Shown: positions 43,344-53,569, counted from the first letter of the stretch. The stretch: DNA of 64,000 bases from UBA946 sp031550725 (GCA_031550725.1 JAVBOH010000004.1:80258-144257), one strand, 5' to 3'. Numbers and translations are program-made. Notes: generated from the sequence alone by a model not told the origin.

Positions 43344-44663
43344 ATGACACCTGTTGTTAAGGTTATCGGTGCAGGACTTGCAGGCTGTGAAGCCGCATGG
43401 CAGTTAGCTGAAAATGGTATAAAAGTCGAGCTTTATGAAATGAAACCGATTAAATATACCCCTGCTCATAAATACAATGGATTTGCTGAACTCGTATGCT
43501 CAAATTCCTTAAAAGCCTCCCGTGTTAATTCTGCGGCAGGTCTTTTAAAGGATGAAATGCGTCGTCTTGGCTCACTTACCATACCATGTGCAGAAAAAAC
43601 TGCTGTACCAGCAGGCGGTGCTTTGGCTGTTGACAGAAACCTTTTTTCTGACCTTGTTACAAAGAAGATTAGCAGCCATGAAAACATTACTGTTATCAGC
43701 GAAGAAATCACCCAAATTCCTGATGGCAAGGTGATTATAGCAACTGGTCCGCTTACTTCCGATGCACTTGCTGAAAGTATATCCGAAATATGCGGTGGTT
43801 ACCTTAGCTTTCATGATGCTGCTGCACCAATTGTAACCTTTGAGTCGCTTGATAAGGACAAGGTTTTCTTTGCGGCACGATATGGCCGTGGCGATGATGA
43901 TTATATAAACTGTCCTTTCACAAAAGAGGAATACCTCACTTTTTATAACGAGATTATAAATGCTCAATCTGCACCTTTGCATGAGTTTGATACAAAGGCT
44001 GTTAAAGGCAAGGACGATTTCGATGTTTATGAGGGATGTATGCCGATTGAGGTGCTTGCAAAGCGTGGCGAGGAAACCATGCGTTATGGTGCTATGAAGC
44101 CTGTCGGACTTTATGACCCTGTTACAAACAAGCGTCCATATGCTGTTGTTCAGCTTAGAAAAGAAAATAGCGACGGTACTCTTTATAACATTGTTGGCTT
44201 TCAGACTAACCTTAAATTTGGTGAGCAAAAGCGTGTATTTTCACTTATCCCTGGTCTTGAAAACGCCGAATTCGTTAGATACGGTGTTATGCACAGAAAT
44301 TCATTTATCAATTCACCTAAGCTATTAAATGGTGACTTCTCAATGAGAAATAACCCTGACATTTATTTTGCAGGACAGATAACAGGTGTTGAGGGGTATA
44401 TGGAGTCAGCAGCAAGCGGTATTATGGCAGGTCTTAACATGGTTCGCACAATTATGGGTAAAGAAAAAATTATTCTGCCAAAGGAAACTATGATTGGTGC
44501 ATTGTCACGATATATTTCCGATGAAACTGTTGCAAATTTTCAGCCGATGGGTGCTAATATGGGTATTCTGCCTGAAAATCCTGTTCGCATAAAAGACAAG
44601 CAGGCACGTTATCAGATGGTTGCCGACAGAGCTATTGAAGCTTTTAATACGGTAGCATTTTAA
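43344..44663 (+). CDS. trmFO: Folate/FAD-dependent tRNA methyltransferase TrmFO
   Basis: 439 residues. Makes 5-methyluridine at position 54 of tRNA using methylene-tetrahydrofolate. Seen: N-terminal FAD motif VIGAGLAGCEAAWQLAENG, ELVCSNSLKA, GRGDDDYINCPF, and the C-terminal GQITGVEGYMESAASG. Normal length. RBS AAGGATG. Downstream of topA. Confidence 0.97.
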   Translation: MTPVVKVIGAGLAGCEAAWQLAENGIKVELYEMKPIKYTPAHKYNGFAELVCSNSLKASRVNSAAGLLKDEMRRLGSLTIPCAEKTAVPAGGALAVDRNLFSDLVTKKISSHENITVISEEITQIPDGKVIIATGPLTSDALAESISEICGGYLSFHDAAAPIVTFESLDKDKVFFAARYGRGDDDYINCPFTKEEYLTFYNEIINAQSAPLHEFDTKAVKGKDDFDVYEGCMPIEVLAKRGEETMRYGAMKPVGLYDPVTNKRPYAVVQLRKENSDGTLYNIVGFQTNLKFGEQKRVFSLIPGLENAEFVRYGVMHRNSFINSPKLLNGDFSMRNNPDIYFAGQITGVEGYMESAASGIMAGLNMVRTIMGKEKIILPKETMIGALSRYISDETVANFQPMGANMGILPENPVRIKDKQARYQMVADRAIEAFNTVAF

Positions 44664-44676
44664 AGGGGTATTTTTT

Positions 44677-45219
44677 ATGGCCGATAAAAATAAAACGCAG
44701 GCAAATGATATAATGATTGCAAAGGTTTTTTCAGGAAATGTTGCAAAGGATAATATCAACTCCACTGTGTTTTTTATGAAACCTAAAATCATTTTTTTCT
44801 TTATATTTGTTACAGTTTTTACAGTGTTAATGATAGCCTTTAAAATATTTTATGAGCTTAATCTATACACATGGATTGCTTTTGCTGTCCTTGCAGCACT
44901 TGCTTTTTATAACATATCTGCATACATATATGCTGTTTTGACGATTCATAAAAACTCAAAATACCCTGTTAACACAAATAATCAAGGACAGTTTTTCTTT
45001 TATCGTGACAGATTTATTTTCAGTGACAAAACTTGTACCACAGTTATAAAATATAAGTATGTTGATAAGGCTTTTGAAACAAAATTTTACTTCTTTATTT
45101 ATGTTTCGAATGATAAGATTTATGCCGTTCCAAAGTCAGGATTTATGTTCCCAGACGAGAGAGCTGTTTTAAGCAAATTTCTATCCGTTAAGCTTGAAAA
45201 GAAGTATAAAAAGAGATAG
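44677..45219 (+). CDS. YcxB-like membrane protein
   Basis: 180 residues. Two membrane helices (about residues 35-57 and 62-85) precede a C-terminal beta-rich domain with FYRDRFIFSDKTCTTVIKYKYVDKAFETKFYFFIYVSNDKIYAVPKSGF, characteristic of YcxB-like proteins. Function unknown. It lies 13 bp after trmFO, with AAAGGGG as ribosome site. Confidence 0.8.
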   Translation: MADKNKTQANDIMIAKVFSGNVAKDNINSTVFFMKPKIIFFFIFVTVFTVLMIAFKIFYELNLYTWIAFAVLAALAFYNISAYIYAVLTIHKNSKYPVNTNNQGQFFFYRDRFIFSDKTCTTVIKYKYVDKAFETKFYFFIYVSNDKIYAVPKSGFMFPDERAVLSKFLSVKLEKKYKKR

Positions 45220-45246
45220 TATACATTCAGAAAGGATGTTATATAA

Positions 45247-46239
45247 ATGAAAATTGTCGTTGACGCATTCGGCGGAGATAATGCTCCTCTTGAGGTTATC
45301 AAAGGTTCTGCTATGGCTGTTTCTAACCTTGGCGTTGAGATTATTCTGACCGGTAATGAAGATGTAATAAAATCAAATGCTTTGGAGCATAATATATCTT
45401 TAGAGGGTATTTCTATTATTCATACAACATCTGTTTTCGATATACATGAAGAACCAACTAAGATAATTAAAGAAAAAGCTGACTGCTCAATGGCACTTGG
45501 TCTGAAAGCTGTCGCTGACGGCGATGGTGATGCTTTTGTATGTGCTGGCTCAACTGGAGCTTTGGTTGTCGGTTCGACCTTTATAGCAAAGCGTTTGAAA
45601 GGCATTAAGCGTCCTGCACTTGCTCCTGTTCTCCCTGTTGATAACGGCTATTCAATGCTTATTGACGGCGGTGCTAATGTTGACTGCCGACCTGAAATGC
45701 TTGTTCAGTTTGGTATTATGGGAAGCTGTTATATGAACAAGGTAATGGGATTTGACAAGCCAAAAGTTGGGCTTTTAAATGTCGGCTCTGAGGACACAAA
45801 GGGACGTGACCTTGAAATTGCTGCATATAAGCAGTTTAAAACTGCTCCTGTAAATTTCTATGGCAATCTTGAGGCTCGTGATATTCCTTATGGTGCTTGT
45901 CAGGTGGTTGTTTCAGACGGCTTTACAGGAAACATTGCTTTAAAGCTTTATGAGGGTATGGGCTCATATTTTTCACACACTTTAAAGGGGATGTTTAAAG
46001 GTTTTGGCGGCACTCTTGCAGCACTTTTAATCATGCCTAAGATAAAAGCATTTAAAAAGAAAATGGACTATAAAGAGGTTGGCGGCGCTATACTTTTAGG
46101 TGTATCAAAGCCAGTTGTTAAGGCGCATGGCAGCTCTGATGCCATAGCTTTTTATAATGCTATTCGCCAAGCAAAGCTTTGCGTTGAGGGTGATTTTATC
46201 TCTGAAATTGAAAAATCACTCAAGGAACTTAAAGATTAA
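45247..46239 (+). CDS. plsX: Phosphate acyltransferase PlsX
   Basis: 330 residues. Converts acyl-ACP to acyl-phosphate for phospholipid synthesis. Seen: VVDAFGGDNAPLEVIKGS start, ADCSMALGLKAV..GDAFVCAGSTGALV, GGANVDCRPEML, and VSDGFTGNIALKLYEG. Followed by rnc after 28 bp; no acpP gene sits between them, unlike in many Firmicutes. Confidence 0.96.
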   Translation: MKIVVDAFGGDNAPLEVIKGSAMAVSNLGVEIILTGNEDVIKSNALEHNISLEGISIIHTTSVFDIHEEPTKIIKEKADCSMALGLKAVADGDGDAFVCAGSTGALVVGSTFIAKRLKGIKRPALAPVLPVDNGYSMLIDGGANVDCRPEMLVQFGIMGSCYMNKVMGFDKPKVGLLNVGSEDTKGRDLEIAAYKQFKTAPVNFYGNLEARDIPYGACQVVVSDGFTGNIALKLYEGMGSYFSHTLKGMFKGFGGTLAALLIMPKIKAFKKKMDYKEVGGAILLGVSKPVVKAHGSSDAIAFYNAIRQAKLCVEGDFISEIEKSLKELKD

Positions 46240-46267
46240 TATATATCTATAATAAAGGACGATAAAT

Positions 46268-46954
46268 ATGGATTTTTCCAGTTTTGAAAAAAAAATAAAT
46301 TATACTTTTAAAAATAAAGAACTGCTGCACGAAGCACTTTCTCACTCATCATATGCCAATGAAAACAAGCGTGGCAAGAACTCTAATGAACGTCTTGAAT
46401 TTCTTGGTGACAGTGTGCTTTCAATTGTAGTTTCCGAACATATTTTCACTCATTTCAAGCATCTTCCCGAGGGTGAATTGACTAAAATGCGTGCATCGCT
46501 TGTATGCGAAAAAGCACTCCATGAATTCTCGTATAAAATTGACCTTGGGGAACATATTCTTCTTGGCAAGGGTGAGGAGAACAGTGGTGGGCGTGAACGT
46601 CCGTCTATTGTTTCCGATGCTTTTGAGGCTGTTATTGCAGCTATTTATCTTGATGGCGGACTTGAAAAAGCAAGAGAATATATCCTTAGCTTTATCCCTG
46701 ATAATCTTGACCGCAATCGTGCAAAGGCTTTGAATGACTATAAAACCGTTTTGCAGGAAATCATTCAGCGAAATCCTGAGGAGCATGTTGAATATGCTTT
46801 AAAAGACCAGATTGGTCCTGACCATGACAGGAAATTTATCGTTCAGGTACTCCTTAATTCAAACCCAATTGGTATAGGTGAGGGACACAGCAAAAAGCAG
46901 GCTGAACAGATGGCTGCTAAAGAGGCACTCTTATTAATGGGTTATAAAATTTAA
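46268..46954 (+). CDS. rnc: Ribonuclease III
   Basis: 228 residues. Double-strand RNA endonuclease in rRNA and mRNA processing. Seen: signature NERLEFLGDSVLSIVV near residue 41, second metal-site region SDAFEAVIAAIYLDGG near residue 113, and a C-terminal double-stranded RNA-binding domain ending GEGHSKKQAEQMAAKEALL. Precedes the radical SAM gene and smc. Confidence 0.97.
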   Translation: MDFSSFEKKINYTFKNKELLHEALSHSSYANENKRGKNSNERLEFLGDSVLSIVVSEHIFTHFKHLPEGELTKMRASLVCEKALHEFSYKIDLGEHILLGKGEENSGGRERPSIVSDAFEAVIAAIYLDGGLEKAREYILSFIPDNLDRNRAKALNDYKTVLQEIIQRNPEEHVEYALKDQIGPDHDRKFIVQVLLNSNPIGIGEGHSKKQAEQMAAKEALLLMGYKI

Positions 46955-46959
46955 CATTA

Positions 46960-47125
46960 AGAACTCGTCTTCACAAGTCTATATGGACGTCTTTTCGGCA
47001 AATTTTTTCACAGACTTAGTTAAAAATTATTGTCTTACGCCAGTAAAACTTCGGATTTTTGCCTTGCCTGTAAAAAAATCATGCTCGAAAATACGCACCC
47101 ATTCCTTATCAAGACAAGTTCTAAG
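46960..47125. repeat. Degenerate foldback element between rnc and the radical SAM gene
   Basis: AGAACTCGTCTT (about 46965) and AAGACAAGTTCT (about 47111) are inverted repeats with 11 of 12 matches, enclosing about 130 bp that has no reading frame. The flanking sequence is otherwise ordinary. It may be an old MITE or a long-range RNA stem. Confidence 0.4.
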
Positions 47126-47167
47126 TCATTAATTTATTGACACAATTTTTTATTTAAAGGTGATGTA

Positions 47168-48172
47168 ATGCCGCATAGTAATATTTCTATATTTATTCCC
47201 CATATGGGTTGCAAAAATAACTGCTCATTCTGCAATCAAAACGTAATCAGCAGCACGGAAATTCCTCCGACTGCACAGGATGTCACAGACATTTTGCATA
47301 GTGCCTGTGAAAACTTATCAGACCCCCAAAATACCGAAATTGCTTTTTTCGGCGGCACTTTTACAGCACTTGAATTGTCATATATGACAGAACTGCTTGA
47401 AGCTGCACAGCCGTTTATTACAAAGTATAAGCTGTTAGGGATACGCATTTCAACACGCCCTGACTGCATTCATGAAGATATACTTTTATATTTGAAAATG
47501 TACAATGTCACTGCAATTGAAATTGGCGCACAGTCAATGTGCGACCATGTTCTTTTTGCAAACAAACGTGGACATTTGCCTATCGATGTAAAGAATTCAG
47601 CTGAGCTTATTAAAGAACATGGTTTTGAGCTTGGTATACAAATGATGACAGGACTTTACCAGTCCGAGCTTGAGGATGAAATTGATACAGCTAACAGAAT
47701 TATTGCACTTGCTCCCGATACAGTGCGGATTTATCCGATTGTTGTACTTAAGGGAACTCGCCTTGAACAACTGTATTTAAGTGGGTTATATAAGCTGCCA
47801 AAGTTTGATGAGATGGTATCTCTTTGTGCTGATTTACTTGAACTTTTCAAATTTTATGACATTAAAGTGATAAGACTTGGTCTTCATGCATCGACTGATA
47901 TGGAGTCACAAATTGTTGCAGGATATTATCATCCTGCTTTCCGTGAAATCTGTGAAAGTATTCTTTTCAGACGCAGGATTGAACAGGAAATTATCGGTGA
48001 TAATTCATATGTTGTTTATGTAAATCCTCGTGATTTGAGCAAGGCCTTAGGGCAAAAAAAATCTAACATAGCCTATTTTAATGAAATGGGTAAGAATATA
48101 AAAATTATTTCGGATAATTTTATTTCCGAAAATGAAATCTTGATAAAGAAAACGGTGGACAAATGTATTTAG
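47168..48172 (+). CDS. Radical SAM protein, Elp3-like
   Basis: 334 residues. Radical SAM motif CKNNCSFCNQN (C-x3-C-x2-C) near residue 17, then AFFGGTFTAL and ISTRPDCI, IEIGAQSM and GIQMMTGLY typical of the Elp3/HemN-like branch. It is a standard neighbour between rnc and smc in Clostridia. Substrate unknown; tRNA modification is a guess from the fold family. Its last codons overlap the smc start by 10 bp, implying translational coupling. Confidence 0.85.
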   Translation: MPHSNISIFIPHMGCKNNCSFCNQNVISSTEIPPTAQDVTDILHSACENLSDPQNTEIAFFGGTFTALELSYMTELLEAAQPFITKYKLLGIRISTRPDCIHEDILLYLKMYNVTAIEIGAQSMCDHVLFANKRGHLPIDVKNSAELIKEHGFELGIQMMTGLYQSELEDEIDTANRIIALAPDTVRIYPIVVLKGTRLEQLYLSGLYKLPKFDEMVSLCADLLELFKFYDIKVIRLGLHASTDMESQIVAGYYHPAFREICESILFRRRIEQEIIGDNSYVVYVNPRDLSKALGQKKSNIAYFNEMGKNIKIISDNFISENEILIKKTVDKCI

Positions 48173-51100
48173 AATCACTTGAAATTCAGGGTTTTAAGTC
48201 CTTTCCAGATAAAATAAAGCTGGAATTCGGCAAGGGTATGACCGCTGTTGTAGGACCAAACGGAAGTGGTAAATCCAATATTGGTGATGCTGTGCGATGG
48301 GTGCTTGGTGAGCAATCAACAAAAACCTTGCGTGGCGATAAGATGGAGGATGTTATCTTTTCCGGAACAATCGACAGAAAGCCTGTTGGTTATGCTGCGG
48401 TTACTCTTAACATTATCAACAGCAATAATACGTTTAATATTTCAACCGAAAAAGTTTCTGTTACCCGTAAACTATATCGCAACGGTGACAGTGAATACCT
48501 TATAAACGGCGCTCCTGTAAGGCTTAAACAAATTTATGAGCTTTTTATGGATACAGGTCTTGGACGTGACGGCTATGCTATTATCGGACAAGGACGTGCA
48601 CATGAAATTGTTTCTGCTAAGTCTAAGGACAGGCGTGAAATTTTTGATGAGGCGGCTGGTATCTCAAAGTTTCGCTATCAAAAGGCTAATGCTGAACGTG
48701 AGCTTGCTCGTGCGGAGGACAATCTTTTACGTTTAAGAGATATTCTTGCAGAACTTGAAAATCGTATTGGACCGCTTAAAACACAGTCTGAAAAGGCTGC
48801 AAAATTCTTGGAATATGCCGAAACAAGAAAAATTCTTGAGATAACCGTATGGGTTAATCAGCTTGAAAATTTTAAAGCACAGCTTGAGAAATTATCAGAG
48901 GATATTCTCATTAATGCCAATGAATATAATGGTATTGAGGCTGATATAGAAAGGCTTGAAGATAGTGTTGAACAGCTTTCCGTTGAAATCGAAAAGCGTA
49001 ATCTCTTGATTGAAACTATAAATCAGGAAATTCTTGATGCTACTAAGGCTGATACCACACTTCATTCCGATATCGCAGTTTATGAAAACGAAATTTCTCA
49101 CTCGAATGACACCATTGAGGATATACATAAACAGCAGGAACTATCTAAAAATTCTGGTGAAGAAAACAAGAATATTATCGAGAAAAAACTCGCTGATATT
49201 AAAGATATTGAAAATGAAATTACCAATACCAGTACGCTATATTCCGAAACTGAAAGCCGTCTTGGAAATCTTCTTGATGAGCAAAGTAATTTTGACAGCG
49301 GTTATACTGATATCAATAACGCACTCAACAAGCTTTACATAAAGCGTTCCGAGCTTGGCAGCATAATTTCGTCTGCCGAGAGCAATATTTCCGATGTTAC
49401 TGAGCAGATTAATCATGCAAAGGAACAAGAAGAACTTTTGCGTACATCGCTTGAGGATTTACGTCATGAAAAGATCGAAGTTACTGATGGTATCAATGAT
49501 ATTGAGGAAAAAACTAGTGAACTTAATAATCGTTTATCAGGACTCCATAAACTGCATTCAGGTCGTGCCGAAAAGCTAACTGCTGCTGAAAAAGAGCTTA
49601 CTGACACTAGCTTTTCCATTCGTGATAAAGAGCAGCGTATTCGTATGCTTGAAGATATGGAAAAGAGTATGCAGGGTGTTTCCGATGCTGCTAAATATAT
49701 CATAAACGCAAGTAAGTCAGGACGCATAAGCGGAGTTTTTGGCTCAGTTGCACAGCTTATTTCTGTTGACTCAAAATTCAGTACTGCTATTGAAACTGCA
49801 CTTGGTGCTGCTATGAATAATGTCGTTGTTGCTGACGATAATACTGCTAAACGCTGTATTGGTATGCTAAAAGAGGCAAAAGCCGGCACTGCAACTTTTC
49901 TTCCTGTTACAAATATTAAGGGGAAAAATTTATCCGAAACAGGACTTGAGGATTGCGATGGATTTATTGCAAATGCACTTGATTTAGTTTCATACGACCC
50001 TAAATTCAAAGAGATTTTTTCGTCCTACTTAGGCAGAATTATCATTGCTGAGGATTTAAACTCCGCTAATATTATTGCTAAAAAATATGGTTTCCGCTTT
50101 AAAATTTGTACTCTTGATGGTCAGGTTATCAATGCAGGCGGTTCGTTCACTGGTGGTTATAACAGAAAATCTACTGGTATTCTTACACGCCGTAATGACA
50201 TTGAAAAACTCATATCAGAGCAGCAGAATTTACAAGATACACTTAAGGAAATCACACTTAAACGTGATAAGCTTAAGGCTGAAGCTGACAAGCTTTATTT
50301 CGATATCGATGGTACAAAAGACGAGCTTAATACAGTTAATTCCGATAAGATAAAATTTGAGGCTGAGATAAAACGTATTGACACAATGATTGAACAATCG
50401 GAACGTCAGCTTGTGTCATCTGATGGTGTTTTCGCAAGGCTTAATGCAAAGCTTGATGACATTAAATCTAATGCCGAAACTGCTGAAAAAGAGCTTTTGT
50501 CATGCGAAAATGAGATAACTCAAAAAGAAGATGCGTTGTCCGAAACAGAGGGTAAACGTAATACCTTGCATCATGAACGTGAGGCACTTTCAGAAAAATT
50601 ATCATCCCTTAAAATGCGTGAAATGGAGCTTCTTAAAAATAAGGAAGTATTAAGTACCGAGATTAAAAATCTCGAAGAACAATCCGCTGCTTTGGGCGAT
50701 AATTCCGCACGTTTAGTGCGTATGCTTGATGAACAAAAGCTTATTATTGAAAAAAATATGCAGCTTATTGAAGAACGCAAGCAGTCACTTTTAGGTTCAG
50801 GCGAAAAGGTAAATTTATTGCGTGAAAAAATTGTTGCTGAGCAGACACAGAACCGTCTTGACGAACAAAAAATGAACGAGGGACGTGTTCAAATTCGTGA
50901 TTTTAATAACGCAAAAGAGAAATTTTCTAAGGAAATGACACGTCTTGAGGGCAGACAGGAGTCCATTCAGAAGTCCTATGACAGCATTATTTCTGACATG
51001 ACAGAGCGTTATAATATCTATCTTTCCGAGGCAGTTACTATTGCACAGCCTGTGGATAATTTGCTTGCTGTTCAGGGTGAATTAAGTGATATCAAGCAAA

Positions 51101-51720
51101 AAATCCATAACTTAGGGCATATTAATCTTGAGGCTATTGAGGAATACAAGGAAGTTTCCGAACGCTATGAGCTTATGTTCACAGACTTCAAGGATGCCGA
51201 GAATTCGAAGGAACGTCTTGAGGGGATTATTGCTGATTATACCGAAAAAATGCTCGTTATGTTTTCGGACAGCTTTAACCGTATTAACGAAAATTTCAAG
51301 AGTATCTTTACAGAACTTTTCGGCGGTGGCTTTGCAGAACTAACACTCACAGAGCCTGATAATCTTCTTGAATCGGGCATTGAAATTCATGTTGCACCTC
51401 CTGGTAAAGTAGTTAAAAATCTATCACTTTTATCTGGTGGTGAACAGGCGTTTGTTGCAGTTGCAATTTACTTTGCAATCTTGAAAATCAAGCCGTCACC
51501 ATTCTGTATTCTTGATGAACTTGACGCTCCTCTTGATGATGTTAACGTTTCAAAATATGCAAAGTATCTGCGTAATTTCACAGATACAACTCAGTTTATT
51601 GTTGTTACTCACCGTCGTGGTACTATGGATGAGGCTGACGTTTTGTATGGCGTTACCATGCAGGACAAGGGTATTTCACGTATCCTGCGTCTTGACCAGC
51701 CACCTCAGGATATGGAATAA
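48163..51720 (+). CDS. smc: Chromosome condensation protein SMC
   Basis: 1185 residues. ATPase that organises and segregates chromosomes with ScpA and ScpB. Seen: Walker A VVGPNGSGKSNIGDAVRWVLG, long coiled coil, hinge domain (about residues 515-640, with GVFGSVAQLI, AMNNVVV and GGSFTGG), second coiled coil, and the C-terminal signature LSLLSGGEQAFVAVAIYFAIL with Walker B FCILDELDAPLDD. The ATG overlaps the upstream gene. Confidence 0.97.
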   Translation: MYLESLEIQGFKSFPDKIKLEFGKGMTAVVGPNGSGKSNIGDAVRWVLGEQSTKTLRGDKMEDVIFSGTIDRKPVGYAAVTLNIINSNNTFNISTEKVSVTRKLYRNGDSEYLINGAPVRLKQIYELFMDTGLGRDGYAIIGQGRAHEIVSAKSKDRREIFDEAAGISKFRYQKANAERELARAEDNLLRLRDILAELENRIGPLKTQSEKAAKFLEYAETRKILEITVWVNQLENFKAQLEKLSEDILINANEYNGIEADIERLEDSVEQLSVEIEKRNLLIETINQEILDATKADTTLHSDIAVYENEISHSNDTIEDIHKQQELSKNSGEENKNIIEKKLADIKDIENEITNTSTLYSETESRLGNLLDEQSNFDSGYTDINNALNKLYIKRSELGSIISSAESNISDVTEQINHAKEQEELLRTSLEDLRHEKIEVTDGINDIEEKTSELNNRLSGLHKLHSGRAEKLTAAEKELTDTSFSIRDKEQRIRMLEDMEKSMQGVSDAAKYIINASKSGRISGVFGSVAQLISVDSKFSTAIETALGAAMNNVVVADDNTAKRCIGMLKEAKAGTATFLPVTNIKGKNLSETGLEDCDGFIANALDLVSYDPKFKEIFSSYLGRIIIAEDLNSANIIAKKYGFRFKICTLDGQVINAGGSFTGGYNRKSTGILTRRNDIEKLISEQQNLQDTLKEITLKRDKLKAEADKLYFDIDGTKDELNTVNSDKIKFEAEIKRIDTMIEQSERQLVSSDGVFARLNAKLDDIKSNAETAEKELLSCENEITQKEDALSETEGKRNTLHHEREALSEKLSSLKMREMELLKNKEVLSTEIKNLEEQSAALGDNSARLVRMLDEQKLIIEKNMQLIEERKQSLLGSGEKVNLLREKIVAEQTQNRLDEQKMNEGRVQIRDFNNAKEKFSKEMTRLEGRQESIQKSYDSIISDMTERYNIYLSEAVTIAQPVDNLLAVQGELSDIKQKIHNLGHINLEAIEEYKEVSERYELMFTDFKDAENSKERLEGIIADYTEKMLVMFSDSFNRINENFKSIFTELFGGGFAELTLTEPDNLLESGIEIHVAPPGKVVKNLSLLSGGEQAFVAVAIYFAILKIKPSPFCILDELDAPLDDVNVSKYAKYLRNFTDTTQFIVVTHRRGTMDEADVLYGVTMQDKGISRILRLDQPPQDME

Positions 51721-51758
51721 ATTTATGACTTATTGTTTTTACTTGAAAGGAGAATTTT

Positions 51759-53000
51759 GTGGGATTTTTCAGTAAAATTGCAGAGGGTATTAAGAAAACT
51801 AAAGACTCTATGATGGGTAAATTTGAGCTGCTCGTTAACTCGTTTACAAAGATTGATGAGGACTTTTTTGAGGAGCTTGAAGAACTGCTTATCACCTGTG
51901 ATATCGGTGTTGAAACTTCACTCGATATCTGCTCGGCACTTCGTGCTAAGGTTAAGGAAAAAGGCCTTACTAACCCTTTGGAAATCAAGGATAGCTTGAA
52001 AGAAATTATCGCAGAAATGCTTGGCGAGGATAAACCGCTTGACTTATCTACAACTCCATCTGTTGTGCTTATTATCGGCGTAAATGGTGCAGGCAAAACT
52101 ACCACTATCGGCAAGCTTGCAGCTAAATATAAAAATCAGGGAAAGAAAGTTTTGGTTGCTGCGGCTGACACATTCCGTGCTGCTGCTATTGAGCAGCTTG
52201 AGGTATGGACAGAGCGTGCAGGTGTTGATATCGTTAAGCATTCAGAAGGGTCTGATCCTGCCGCTGTTGTTTTTGATGCTGTAACAGCTGCTAAGGCAAG
52301 AGGTACTGACATCCTAATTTGTGACACTGCTGGCAGACTTCATAACAAGAAAAATCTTATGGAGGAGCTTCGTAAAATCAGCCGTATTATCCGTGAACAA
52401 GGTAACGGATGTAGCCTTGAAACATTGCTTGTTCTTGATGCTACAACTGGGCAAAATGCTGTTAATCAGGCTAAGCTTTTCAGTGAAGTTGCTGACATTA
52501 CAGGTATAGTTCTGACTAAGCTTGACGGCACTGCGAAAGGTGGTATAATAATCTCTATCCACAAGGAGCTCCAGATCCCTGTTAAGCTGGTTGGTGTTGG
52601 TGAAAAGCTTGATGATTTGCAAGAGTTTAATGCTCATGATTTTGTTGAGGCGTTGTTTGAAACTACCACTGATTTTGAGTATAATTATGAACGTCTTTCC
52701 GATGAAGATGACACATCTGATGTGGATGATATTTCAGAAGAAATCGTTGCTGATGATGTAGATATCAAGGATGAGATTTCATTAGCAAATGATGATGAAA
52801 TAGCTAATGAAACTGACATCTCCGAGGATGAAAATATCACCGCAGATGATGATATATCTGATGAAAATTCCGATACAAATTCTACCGAAAATGCTCCTGC
52901 AGAAAAAGGCGGCAAATTTAGTTGGCTCTTTAAGGAAATCAAGTTCGGTAAGGACAAAAATAAAGACAAATCTAATGATGATAATGGTGATACAGAATGA
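51759..53000 (+). CDS. ftsY: Signal recognition particle receptor FtsY with C-terminal acidic extension
   Basis: 413 residues from a GTG with AAAGGAGA upstream. Docks SRP-ribosome complexes at the membrane. Residues 1-310 are the NG domain: GVNGAGKTTTIGKLA, ADTFRAAAIEQLEVW, DTAGRLHNKKNLM, TKLDGTAKGG. After it comes about 100 residues, very rich in Asp and Glu, ending GKFSWLFKEIKFGKDKNKDK, which looks like an amphipathic basic membrane helix. In other FtsY proteins such an acidic region and lipid-binding helix are N-terminal. The stop overlaps the next ATG. Confidence 0.95.
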   Translation: MGFFSKIAEGIKKTKDSMMGKFELLVNSFTKIDEDFFEELEELLITCDIGVETSLDICSALRAKVKEKGLTNPLEIKDSLKEIIAEMLGEDKPLDLSTTPSVVLIIGVNGAGKTTTIGKLAAKYKNQGKKVLVAAADTFRAAAIEQLEVWTERAGVDIVKHSEGSDPAAVVFDAVTAAKARGTDILICDTAGRLHNKKNLMEELRKISRIIREQGNGCSLETLLVLDATTGQNAVNQAKLFSEVADITGIVLTKLDGTAKGGIIISIHKELQIPVKLVGVGEKLDDLQEFNAHDFVEALFETTTDFEYNYERLSDEDDTSDVDDISEEIVADDVDIKDEISLANDDEIANETDISEDENITADDDISDENSDTNSTENAPAEKGGKFSWLFKEIKFGKDKNKDKSNDDNGDTE

Positions 53001-53569
53001 AGAAAATAATTCTTGCTACCAACAATAAAAATAAGCTGCGTGAAGTTCGTGAAATGCTTGAGCCAATAGGCTTTGAAGTTTTTTCACAGATGGAAGTTGG
53101 TGCTGATATCGAAGTTGATGAAACAGGGACTACCTTTGAAGAAAATGCATTCTTAAAAGCAAAAGCCGTATTTGATTTGACTGGACTTCCCTGTATTGCC
53201 GATGATAGCGGACTTGAAGTTGACTTTTTAAACGGTGAGCCTGGGGTTTATTCCGCAAGATATGCTCCTGAGGAAGAACGCTGCAGCAAGATTTTATCAA
53301 AGCTTGACGGCGTACCCGACGAAAAGCGTACGGCAAGATTTGTTTCATCAATTTGCTTTATTGATGCTGATGGAAATTCGCATACTGTCCGTGGAACTGT
53401 CGAGGGTAAAATTGGTTATGAAGAGCTTGGTACAAATGGATTTGGCTATGACCCAATTTTTATGTATAGCTGTAAGTCATTTGCTGAACTTTCAGCTGAT
53501 GAAAAAAATGCTGTAAGTCATAGAAGCGTGGCTTTGAAAAAGCTGACAGAACTTTTAAATACGTTATAA
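52997..53569 (+). CDS. rdgB: XTP/dITP diphosphatase (RdgB/HAM1)
   Basis: 190 residues. Hydrolyses deaminated purine nucleotides to keep them out of DNA and RNA. Seen: ILATNNKNKLREVREML at the start, ETGTTFEENAFLKAKA, ADDSGLEVDFLNGEPGVYSARYA and GTNGFGYDPIF..SFAEL..EKNAVSHR. Overlaps ftsY by ATGA, so translation is coupled. Confidence 0.96.
   Translation: MKKIILATNNKNKLREVREMLEPIGFEVFSQMEVGADIEVDETGTTFEENAFLKAKAVFDLTGLPCIADDSGLEVDFLNGEPGVYSARYAPEEERCSKILSKLDGVPDEKRTARFVSSICFIDADGNSHTVRGTVEGKIGYEELGTNGFGYDPIFMYSCKSFAELSADEKNAVSHRSVALKKLTELLNTL

Noticed and set aside
43572..44228. 218-residue minus-strand frame inside trmFO
   Set aside because: trmFO is fully supported by motifs on the other strand; this frame has no ribosome site or recognisable content.
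49464..50009. 181-residue Ser-rich minus-strand frame inside smc
   Set aside because: Ser/Ile-rich composition is the typical antisense of a coiled-coil gene; smc reads through intact.
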